Below are positions 12,501 to 21,100 of a stretch of 64,000 nt of DNA, in pieces. The notes under the pieces are model-generated. The model made no database searches and was not told the origin of the DNA. It saw nothing but the letters and a program-made list of their open reading frames with translations. A program made the position numbers and the translations under genes. The stretch's first letter is position 1. Every line of letters begins with the position of its first letter. The DNA is from Nannocystis sp. RBIL2 (lineage in GTDB: Bacteria > Myxococcota_A > Polyangia > Nannocystales > Nannocystaceae). The stretch lies in the NCBI RefSeq assembly GCF_026626745.1, contig NZ_JAPNJW010000001.1, positions 4,696,001-4,760,000 on the forward strand, in the 5' to 3' direction.

Positions 12501-12757
12501 CGCGCGACCTGTTCGGCAAGGCCGAGAAGGTGTTCTACCAGGCCGCCGCCAACCCCAAGGACGGCAAGCTCGAGTTCTCCGCCGACATCCCGCTGACCCC
12601 GGGCAACAACTTCATCGAGGTCCGCGCCCGCGAAGACGACGACGTCAGCGCCGCCAAGCACATGTGGGTGCTGCGCACGAGCGGCCTCGAGGAGGCCCGC
12701 TCGAACGAGCTCCACAAGTCGACCGGCAAGCTCAGCGTCGACACCCTGTCGAAGTGA
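9545..12757 (+). CDS. S41-family carboxyl-terminal processing protease with long C-terminal extension
   Basis: 1070 residues from GTG 9545. A signal anchor (about 11-35) leads to an N-terminal helical domain, a PDZ domain (GSFGGLGIEVGMRDG ... VIDGNPASKAGIESGDRIVQIDE, about 195-285) and the S41 catalytic core. That core contains QGSASATEIVAGAL, carrying the nucleophilic Ser, and RRTFGKGSVQ, carrying the catalytic Lys. About 500 further residues form beta-sandwich-like domains rich in terms such as TVTISVTNEGTAPAYQVRAFTDSD, resembling CARDB/DUF11-type modules, plus an SH3-like piece (ADQVVARAEPGSGLKVTGRADGWLRVD). By family knowledge these proteases cleave envelope proteins at their C termini. 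TACACT at 9532-9537 lies seven bases before the GTG and no Shine-Dalgarno sequence is present, so a leaderless message is likely. The gene converges on a lipoprotein gene. Confidence 0.88.
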   Translation: MIAPLRGRLGRASTPAIVFGSFALALGLTAVQDSEALAQRSEARAPARAAAQTYDATDLRILDWTLWYVAKYYVEPERIDPHRMTIAGLEGLEQAIPQVLVEPLGGGKKATRVKVRVGTAEQEFELGSVDALWAVGTHVRDVFRFIARHTALTEDDRRDAEYAIVEGVLGTLDPHTNLLRPDEFDVMKTSTKGSFGGLGIEVGMRDGMITVIRVIDGNPASKAGIESGDRIVQIDEESTVTMTLNEAVDHMRGEPGTAVALHVRREGVDKPKRFRITRDVITLDSVTGTVLPGVNNEGQPVKVGLVQINRNFAQTTGKELRAKLAEFEKAGVRGIVLDMRDNPGGLLTAAVEVADAFLKSGVIVSTVGPGAPREDLTADERYDFADVPVVVLIDQGSASATEIVAGALRNLGRAVLLGRRTFGKGSVQVLHDRKVADKELALKLTIAQYLTPGDVSIQSVGVSPDLETLPVVVTKDFVAYHGRKRFDLVREESLASHLTSTKADPSQKITAGPLYFLSNAFVPDDDGNDDKSEAAKQKERDKVRAAKTDKAGNLTVDALLEDPEIRMARDLVVWAPSPSRDAILAKIGDFVAKETALEEKRLTEAFAKRGIDWSPGTAPEAGKGAVLRMAVKTDKKDNIVLAGETGTVTISVTNEGTAPAYQVRAFTDSDYSYFDERELLLGRIDPGQTRTATAKVNVNEHELSRTDRMELQLFDRHGSTVSPNSQRFIDISSAGIPRPDFSLAYQLLDDPKAGANIHGNGDGALQVGERVRLRVHVRNTGEGQALDAWVNLKNMNGEAVFLHTGREQLKAMPTGDGRVVEFDFEVKKAPTEGEVKLQLSAHDAKIGVALAQKLHFPLAQSTVTVAPATGTAACEKTCELVQSPLAADQVVARAEPGSGLKVTGRADGWLRVDLDGKRFAFVKEAQAKLGERGGKPKITDVFAISPPRISLAQSPSQTADQRMKVSGTITDSEAVRDVFITVVNPSRDLFGKAEKVFYQAAANPKDGKLEFSADIPLTPGNNFIEVRAREDDDVSAAKHMWVLRTSGLEEARSNELHKSTGKLSVDTLSK

Positions 12758-12888
12758 GTCGGCGGGGCGTCGAGCGCGTCACCGTCGACGAGCTCGAGCA
12801 CCGTCGAGGTCAGGAAGAGGGCGAGCGAATTTCGCCGCGGGTCACGACGCCGGTGCACACAGAGGCACCGAGCTCTCGCCGCGGCGAG

Positions 12889-12928
12889 CTGTCCCTCGAG
12901 ACAGACGCCGGCACCGCAGGCCGGCGTC
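12889..12928. terminator. palindrome copy plus 9-bp hairpin between convergent genes
   Basis: CTGTCCCTCGAGACAG at 12889-12904 is an exact copy of the dispersed palindrome. It abuts a perfect 9-bp stem, GACGCCGGC (12904-12912) with GCCGGCGTC (12920-12928). The pair lies between the S41 protease stop (12757) and the lipoprotein stop (12938) and probably stops transcription from one or both sides. No T-run follows. Confidence 0.55.
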
Positions 12929-12937
12929 CTCGTCGCA

Positions 12938-14413
12938 TCACTTCTTCTCGGCGAGCTTGATCGAGCCGATGTCGAACACCTCGCCCTCCTTCATCGCCCC
13001 GTTCATGGCGAAGCCGAGGGTCGTCTGCCATTTGCTGCCGACCTTCACGGCCACGCCGTACTCGCCGAGCGGCACCTCGACGAAGGTCCAGACGCCCTCT
13101 GCGTCGGTCTTGCCGGTGAAGCGGACCGCCTGGTCAGCGCACGGCGTCTTCGTGTAGATGAAGCTCGGGTTCGGGCACACCTCGAGCGTGGCGTTGGCGA
13201 CCGGCTTGCCGTCGTTGTCGACGATCGCGCCCCTGAGGCCGCCCTTGCGCACCTCGCCGGCGCCGGGCAGCGCGGCGGGGCCGCTGCCGACGACGAGGAT
13301 GCCCTTGATCTCGCCGGCGATCTCCGGCGCCGCGCCGCTCGGCCACTCGTTCTTGGCGCCGTCGGGACCGATCACCGCGAGGCCGGCGTCGGTGCCGACC
13401 CACACCCGGCCGCTGTCGTCGGCGGCCACGGCCCAGATCGATCCCTTGGTAAAGTTCTTGCCGCTGCGCAGCGCCCGGAGCTTGCCGGCCGGATCGCTCG
13501 CGGTGACCTTGTCGACGTCGATCAGCGCGAGGTGGCCGTCGGCGCTGACCGAGATCTCGGTGTACGAGCTGGTGCCGCCGAGCTTGAGCTTCTTGGCCGG
13601 CTGGCCGTCGACGAGGTGGAACACGCTGTCCATGCCCATCGCGTATACGCTGCCGTCGGGCGCGAGCGCGGCCCGGGTCAGGTAGTACGGGCTGCGGGCC
13701 TTGGCCGGCTTGAGGTCGACCGGCTGCCAGGCGTCGCCCTCGCGGGCGAACACCTTCTGGCTGGTGACCAGCCACGGCTTGCCGGCCCGGTCGACGGCGA
13801 TCGCCTGCGGGAAGTCGTCGGCGGCGAGGGCCAGCACCGACACCGGCTCGCTGGTCCACGCCTTGCCGTCGAAGTGGTCGATCGCGCTGAAGGCGGCGAC
13901 CCAGATCTGGCCGTCGGCCGCGACCGCGTAGTCGCTCGCGGTGTTGGGCATCCGCGGCTCCTCGCCCGCCACCACCGTCGCGCTCTCGGCGTCGAGTCGC
14001 AGGATCTGCGAGTAGTTGGCGGCGTACACCTTGCCGTCGGCGCCGACCTTGAGCTGCTTGTACGAGCCCGTGTCGGCGCCGCTCACCGGCGTGAACTTGC
14101 CGCCGTCGAGCCGCACGATGCCCTTCTTCTCGACGGCGATGAACGCCGGCCCGGGCGCGCCCGCGGTGACCGTCAGCGGCGCCGCAGCAGGCTTGGCCGG
14201 CTCGGCCGCGGCCTTGTCGTCGGGCTTCGCCTCGGCCTTCTCCTCGACCTTCGTCTCGGTCCGGGTCTCCGTCTTCGCCTCGACCTTCGCCTCGACCTTC
14301 GCCGGCGGCTCGGTCTTCTTCGTCTCGGAGGTCGGCGTCGACGGGCCGCCGTCACAGGCGGTCATCCACAGCGGGAGGGCACAAACAAACAGCTTCGTCC
14401 TGGGGGTCGGCAC
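12938..14413 (-). CDS. lipoprotein with beta-propeller repeats
   Basis: 491 residues. The N-terminus has a basic stretch, a hydrophobic core and a lipobox ending WMTAC, so Cys20 is probably lipidated. A Lys/Glu-rich linker (about 30-85) follows. The body contains four to six short strands of the two-component-regulator/NHL propeller type (GADGKVYAANYSQILRLD, AADGQIWVAAFSAIDHFDGK, DSGRVWVGTDAGLAVIGPDG), then a C-terminal carboxypeptidase-regulatory-like domain (GGLRGAIVDNDGKPVANATLEV). It is likely anchored in the cell envelope; ligand and role are unknown. GTG 14413 is the start, sitting six bases after a -10 box with a consensus TTGACA upstream, which suggests a leaderless message. Confidence 0.8.
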   Translation of the reverse strand: MPTPRTKLFVCALPLWMTACDGGPSTPTSETKKTEPPAKVEAKVEAKTETRTETKVEEKAEAKPDDKAAAEPAKPAAAPLTVTAGAPGPAFIAVEKKGIVRLDGGKFTPVSGADTGSYKQLKVGADGKVYAANYSQILRLDAESATVVAGEEPRMPNTASDYAVAADGQIWVAAFSAIDHFDGKAWTSEPVSVLALAADDFPQAIAVDRAGKPWLVTSQKVFAREGDAWQPVDLKPAKARSPYYLTRAALAPDGSVYAMGMDSVFHLVDGQPAKKLKLGGTSSYTEISVSADGHLALIDVDKVTASDPAGKLRALRSGKNFTKGSIWAVAADDSGRVWVGTDAGLAVIGPDGAKNEWPSGAAPEIAGEIKGILVVGSGPAALPGAGEVRKGGLRGAIVDNDGKPVANATLEVCPNPSFIYTKTPCADQAVRFTGKTDAEGVWTFVEVPLGEYGVAVKVGSKWQTTLGFAMNGAMKEGEVFDIGSIKLAEKK

Positions 14414-14418
14414 GCGGC

Positions 14419-14447
14419 GATTTTGCCAGCCCGGACTGCGCTGTCAA
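14419..14447 (-). promoter_or_regulatory. sigma-70-type promoter for the propeller lipoprotein
   Basis: On the minus strand, a consensus TTGACA (14447-14442) is followed after 16 bases by CAAAAT (14425-14420). The GTG start codon at 14413 lies only six bases beyond, so the predicted transcript starts at or beside the start codon. Confidence 0.6.
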
Positions 14448-14453
14448 CGCCGA

Positions 14454-14515
14454 CTGTCCTTCGGGCCATCTTGGCCGTCGCGGACATGTCTTTCGAGGCA
14501 TGTCTCCCGAGACAT
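14454..14515. repeat. three palindrome-family copies, two in 14-bp register
   Basis: Copies lie at 14454-14469 (decayed), 14486-14501 (decayed) and 14500-14515 (ATGTCTCCCGAGACAT, exact). The last two overlap by AT, giving a 14-bp step. They fill the space between the clpX terminator and the lipoprotein promoter. Confidence 0.7.
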
Positions 14516-14540
14516 GAGGGGCGCGCGCCCCCAAAACGGA

Positions 14541-14575
14541 GAAGGGCCGCGCCGGCGGGTGCCGGGCGGCCCTTC
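14541..14575 (-). terminator. clpX terminator hairpin
   Basis: A perfect 10-bp stem pairs GAAGGGCCGC (14541-14550) with GCGGCCCTTC (14566-14575), and the loop itself contains GCCGG/CCGGC pairs. It lies 21 bases after the clpX stop codon. On the minus strand it is followed by TCCGTTTT. Confidence 0.7.
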
Positions 14576-14596
14576 GGGCGAGCCGGACGCAGCGGC

Positions 14597-15855
<1,259 letters not shown>

Positions 15856-15859
<4 letters not shown>

Positions 15860-16500
15860 GGGTTCCCCCCCGTCGGCGTCGGCCGCTCCTTCCGCGGCCG
15901 GCTCAGCACCTCGTCGATGAGCCCGTAGCTCTTGGCCGTCTGCGGGTCCATGAACTTGTCGCGCTCGGTGTCACGCAGGATGTCGTCGACCGTCTTCCCG
16001 CTGTGCTCGGCGAGGATGGCGTTCAAGATGGCCTTGAGGCGCCGGATCTCCAGCGCCTGGATCTCGATGTCGGTGGCCTGCCCCTGCACGCCGCCCGACG
16101 GCTGGTGGATCATGATGCGCGCGTTGGGCAGCGCGAAGCGCTTGCCCGGGGCGCCGCCGGCCACCAGCACCGCGCCCATCGAGGCCGCCTGACCGATACA
16201 GTAGGTGGCGACGTCGCAGCGCACGTGCTGCATGGTGTCGTAGATGCCCAGGCCCGCCGTCACGACGCCGCCCGGGGAGTTGATGTACATCGTGATGTCC
16301 TTCTCCGGATCCTCGGACTCGAGGAAGAGGAGCTGGGCGATGATGACGTTGGCGACCTGATCGTTGACCCCGGTCCCCAGGAAGATGATCCGGTCCTTGA
16401 GGAGCCGGCTGTAGATGTCCCACGAGCGCTCGCCGCGGTGCGTCTGCTCGATGACGAAGGGAATGTTTGCGACCGGGCCCAAGTCTGCGTGGTGATTCAT
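15856..16500 (-). CDS. clpP: ATP-dependent Clp protease proteolytic subunit ClpP
   Basis: 214 residues. The catalytic triad is Ser107 in QAASMGAVL, His132 in RIMIHQPSGG and Asp181 in DTERDKFM. The strand YINSPGGVVTAGLGIYDTM is also typical. It would form the tetradecameric peptidase that partners the ClpX encoded immediately downstream with a 4-bp overlap. A purine-rich AAGGAG lies about 14 bases upstream of the ATG, farther than usual. Between tig and clpP there are two strong inverted repeats, so clpP may be expressed partly from its own promoter or by controlled read-through. Confidence 0.97.
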
Positions 16501-16592
16501 GCGGCGGCTCCGCGCTCCTTCTAGGTGTCTCGGCTATCGTGACCGCCTCGTCGCGGCGATGCAAGGCCCCAGAACGCGCGGCCGCATCACCA

Positions 16593-16646
16593 CTTTCTCA
16601 CCGGCGATCGAGAAAGCGGCAGGAGCCACCCTTGGGTGGCTCCTGC
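16593..16646 (-). terminator. paired inverted repeats between tig and clpP
   Basis: A perfect 13-bp inverted repeat with a two-base loop occupies 16619-16646 (GCAGGAGCCACCC, tt, GGGTGGCTCCTGC). Next to it, CTTTCTC (16593-16599) pairs with GAGAAAG (16610-16616). Read on the minus strand the first hairpin is followed by CGCTTTCTC. It may terminate tig or act as an attenuator or mRNA-processing site between tig and clpPX; no long T-run is present. Confidence 0.6.
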
Positions 16647-16692
16647 TCAATGTTCGGCGCGCTCGGCACCGGCGCGCGCTGCGACTCGCTCG

Positions 16693-18051
16693 TCAGGTCG
16701 CGGCGGTCTCGCCGCTAGACTCCGACGCGGCGGGCGCCTCCGGCGTCGGATCGGGCGCCTCGGTGACCTCGGCCTTGCTCATCAGGAAGTCGAGGATCTT
16801 TTCCTCGCGGAGCTGAGCGCGCAGGAGCAGCAGCTGGTTGTTCTTCTCCATCGTCGCGCGCAGGCGATCGATGTTTTGGTTGCGCTCGGCCGCCATCTCC
16901 TTCAGCTCGGCCTCGACCTCTTCCTCGGCGACGACGATGTTTTCGGCCTTGCCGATCGCGTCGAGGAGCAAGAACGCCTTGACGTTGAACAACGCCTGGG
17001 GCCGGTACTGCGAGCTGAGCTGCTGCTCGGTGACGCCGAGCCGCTGGAGCGTGAGGCCCTGCTGCTGGACCTGGCGCTTGAACAGGTCGACCTGGGCGGC
17101 GACCTCGCGGGCGACCAGCGACGGCGCGACCTCGAAGGTGTTGCGCTGGAGCAGGACCTCGACGAGGCGCTTGCGGGCGTCGCGCTCGGCCTCGTTCTTG
17201 TCCTCCTCGAGCAGGCGCTCGCCGATCTTGGCCTTGAGCGCGTCGAGGCTGTCGGCCTCGCCGGTGTCGCGGGCGAAGTCGTCGTCGAGCACGGGGACGT
17301 GCTTCTCGCGGACGTCGCGGAAGCCGATCGTCAGCACGGCCTCGTGACCGCGCAGCTCCTGCTTCAGGCGCTCCTGCGTCGGGCTGAAGCGCACGGTCTG
17401 GGTCTTGCCGACCTGGTCGAGGGTGATGTTCGCCAGCGCGGCGGCGAGGCCCGGGATGTACTCGTTCTCGGTCTCGCCGATGTCGACGCGGAGGTCCTTG
17501 CGCGCGATCTTCTGCGGGCCGATGGCGCCGTCGAGGTCGACGGTCCACACGTCGCCCGGCTGGGTCGCGGTGCGCTCGTTGCCCTCGGCGAGCGGGCGCA
17601 GCTCGGTGAGCTCCTCCTGCTTGGCCTTGAGCTCGGCGGCGAGCTTGGCCTCGTCGGCGGCGGCGGGGCGGCGACGGACGGCGATGCCGGTGTAGTCCTG
17701 CGGGGTGATCTCCGGCGGGACTTCGAACCGCGCGGCGTACTTGAACGCCTCGTCCTTGTTGAGCGTGCCTTCCTCGAGCACCGGCTGCGTCAGCGGCACC
17801 TTGCTGTGCTGCGTGACGGCGGCCTGGAAGGTCTCGTCGACGAGCTCGCGCGCGAGCTCCTCACGCACGCCCTTGCCGAACATTCGCTCGAGCATGTGCG
17901 GCGGCACCTTGCCCGGACGGAAGCCGGGCAGGCGAGCCTTGCCCTGCAGGTCGCGCAGCTTGGTGGCGAACCGGGGCGAGATCTCCGCCCACGGGATTTG
18001 CACACGCACGCGGCACTCGACCGCACTGATCCTCTCGATTTGACTTTCCAT
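16693..18051 (-). CDS. tig: trigger factor
   Basis: 452 residues. The ribosome-binding N-terminal domain carries the signature GFRPGKVP. The central FKBP-like prolyl isomerase domain spans about 160-245 (GDVWTVDLDGAIGP ... YIPGLAAALANITLDQVGKT). A long helical C-terminal chaperone domain follows (LDDDFARDTGEADSLDALKAKIGERLLEE ...), with an acidic tail rich in Glu and Ala. By family knowledge it binds next to the ribosomal exit tunnel and shields nascent chains. The tig-clpP-clpX order is the common bacterial arrangement. The ATG at 18051 gives the standard N-terminus. Confidence 0.95.
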   Translation of the reverse strand: MESQIERISAVECRVRVQIPWAEISPRFATKLRDLQGKARLPGFRPGKVPPHMLERMFGKGVREELARELVDETFQAAVTQHSKVPLTQPVLEEGTLNKDEAFKYAARFEVPPEITPQDYTGIAVRRRPAAADEAKLAAELKAKQEELTELRPLAEGNERTATQPGDVWTVDLDGAIGPQKIARKDLRVDIGETENEYIPGLAAALANITLDQVGKTQTVRFSPTQERLKQELRGHEAVLTIGFRDVREKHVPVLDDDFARDTGEADSLDALKAKIGERLLEEDKNEAERDARKRLVEVLLQRNTFEVAPSLVAREVAAQVDLFKRQVQQQGLTLQRLGVTEQQLSSQYRPQALFNVKAFLLLDAIGKAENIVVAEEEVEAELKEMAAERNQNIDRLRATMEKNNQLLLLRAQLREEKILDFLMSKAEVTEAPDPTPEAPAASESSGETAAT

Positions 18052-18188
18052 AGCGAGCGAAAGCGGGGACGGTCCAGTACCAGAGGGCCGCCACGATCAC
18101 AAGCCTGGGCCATCACAGCCGCTCGCACGCCGGCCCGCGGCGGCCCTGATCGGCCGCGCGGGGGCGTGACAAGCCGCACAGGGCTGTG

Positions 18189-21100
18189 TCAGCCCTCGTG
18201 CTCGGCCAGCAGCTCGTCGCGGTCGCGATAGCCGGGGCTCACGTCGCGCAGCGCTTCGGCGGCGGCCGCGGTGTCGCCGAGGGTCATGTAGACCTCGGCC
18301 AGGCGGTACTGGGCCGCGTCGCGCTCGTCCTCGTCGTTGGCGCTGGCGACCGCGTCGCGCAGGGCGGCGACGGCGACCGAGGGCTCGCCGCGGAGGATCC
18401 GGAGGTCGGCGATCATGACCTTGGCCCGCGACTGCCAGGTGCTGTCGGCGGCGGCCAGCCCGAACTGGGTCAGCGCGTCGTCGATGAGGCCCATCTCGTG
18501 ATAGGCCATCCCGAGGTCGAAGTAGGTCTGGGCGTCGGCCTGCTCGGTGAGGGTGGCGACGGCCCGCTGCTGCGACGACTTCTTGCGGCTGACGGGCGAC
18601 GGCTCGTCGAAGATCGAGGACAGGAAGTCGTCCTCGTCCTCCTCGTCGTCGAGGCGCAGGACGGTGCTGCCGGGGCTGACGGCCGCGGGCGGCGCGGCGG
18701 CGACCGGCGGCGGGGTGTCCTCGATCATCACCGGCGCGGCGGCCGACTCGAGCTTGGCGCCGGTGGCGAAGCGGTCGGCGAATTCGGCGAGCGCCGGGTG
18801 ACCCGGGAAGCGCCGCTGCAGCTCGAGGTAGGTGAACTGGGCGTCGTCCTCGAAGCGGCTGCTGATGAAGAACCGCAGCTCCTCGACCTCGTCGGTGATG
18901 TCCGGGTAGTCCGCCGGCGCGGCGGGCTCCTCGGCGGAGATCTCCTCGACCGCCTCGAGCTCCTCCAGCTCGGCGCTCAGCAGATCGGACGCCTTGCTGT
19001 CCGCGGGGACAGGCTCGACCGCCTCGAGCTGCGCGGCGGCCTCGGGCTGCGCTTCGACGGCGGGTTTGGCCTCGGCGTCCGAAAGCGCAGCTTCCGGCCT
19101 CTCGCTCGCCGGGGCCTCGGAGGCGGAGGCCTGGCTGTCCGTGGGGACAGCTTCCGGCTTCGCCTCGGTGGTCGCCGGCTGGCTGTCCGCGGAGACAGTC
19201 TCGCTCGTCGCGGGCTGGCTTTCCGCGGAGACGGCCTCCGGCTTCGCCTCGCTCGTCGCGGGCTGACTGTCCGCGGAGACGGGCTTCGCCTCGGCCGTCG
19301 CCGGCTGGCTGTCCGCAGAGACAGCCTCGGCCGTCGCCGGCTGGCTGTCCGCGGAGACAGGCTCGCTCGTCGCCGGCTGGCTCTCCGCAGAGACAGCCTC
19401 CGGCTTCGCCTGGCTGTCCGAAGAGACAGCCTCGCTCGTCGCCGGCTGGCTCTCCGCAGAGACAGCCTCGGGTTTCACCTCGGTCGTCGCGGGCTGGCTC
19501 TCCGCAGACACGGCCTCGGGCTTGGTCTCGCTGGTCGGCGCAGCCTCGGTCGCGGGCTGGCTGTCCGGACGGACAGCTTCCGACTTCGCCTCGCTCGCCT
19601 GGCTGTCCGGACGGACAGCTGCCGGCTTCGCCTCGGGCGTCGCGGGCTTGGCGGCGGGGGTCGCCGCCGCCTTCGGCGCGCTCGTCTCGCCGAGGCGCGT
19701 GACCGGCTTGGCCGGCTTCGAGGAGCCCAGGCGCATGGCCCGGAGCTTCGCCGCGGCATCGGACTTGACGGCGGCCGGCCGGACGATCTCCGCCTTCGGC
19801 ACCTCGGCCTTCGCGGCCGAGGTCTCGGGCGTCGACTCCTTGGCCTCCACGCTCGTCTCCTCGACCCCGGTCGGCTCCGACGACGAGGCCTCGGCCGATG
19901 TGCCCGCGGGGGCAGCTTCGGGCTGGGCGGCTTCGGCCGTCGGGGCCTCGGCTTCGGCCTGCTTGGAGCTGTCCGCAAGGACAGCTTCAGACTTCGTCGC
20001 GGTCTCCGAGCTGTCCGCGGGGACAGCATCGGGCTTCGCCGCGATCTCGGACTTCGCGGCAGCTCCCGCGCTGTCCGTCGGGACAGCCTCGGTCTTCGCC
20101 GCCGCTTGCGCGTCCGCAGACACGGCCTCCGGCTTGGCCTCGGCATCCGAGCTGTCCGTCGGGACAGCCTCGGACTTCGCCGCTGCGCTGTCCGTCGACG
20201 CGGCCTCGGTTTTCGCCTCCGCCTCGGGCTTCGTCGCCGCCTCGGGCGCGGTCGCCTCCGGGGTCACCTCGGTCGTCGCCGAGCTGTCCGCCGGGGTCAC
20301 CTCGGTCTTCGCCGAGCTGTCCGTAGAGACAGCCTCGGGCTTCGCCTCGACGGGCGCAGCCTCGGGCTTCGCCGTCACCACGCTCTCGCTGCGCGGCGGC
20401 TCCGGCCGCTTCGTCACCACGCTCTCGCTGCGCGGCGGCGGCTCCGGCCGCTTCGTCACCACGCTCTCGCTGCGCGGCGGCGGCTCCGGACGCTTCGTCA
20501 CCACGCTCTCGCTGCGCGGCGGCGGCTCCGGACGCCTCGTCACCACGCTCTCGCTGCGCGGCGGCTGGGGCGGACGGGCGGGCGTCGGCGGGCCCTTCTT
20601 GGCGGGCGCCGGCTTGCGCGGCGCCGGCTCCGGGGCGGCCTCGACGATCTCGTCGACCTCGAGCTCCTCGACCTCCTCGGCCTCGAGCTCCTCGACCTCT
20701 TCGGCGCGCGGCGCCGGCTTGGCGGCCGACTTCTCGGTCGGCGGCTTCGCGGGCGGACGGCGCGGCGGCTTGCGACCGGCCTCGACCGGCTCGCTCGCCG
20801 GCTCGGCCTTCGTGGCCTCGGGCTCGGCCTTCGCCGCCTCGGGCTCGGCCTTCGCCGCTTCGCTCGGCGCGACCTCGGGCTTCGCGGCCTCGCTCGTCAC
20901 GGCCTCGCTCGCCGCGGCCTCGGGCTTCGTCGCCTCGCTCTTCGCGTCCGCGGCTGTCTCTGCGGACAGGTCCGTCGGGACAGGCGTCTTGTCCTCCGCC
21001 TTGGCCGGCGGCTTGAAGGCCGGCAGCGGCGTCTTCTCGCCGAAGGATCGCGGCAGCGGCGTCTTCTCCGAGAACTTGGTCGGCAGCGGCGTCTTGACGC

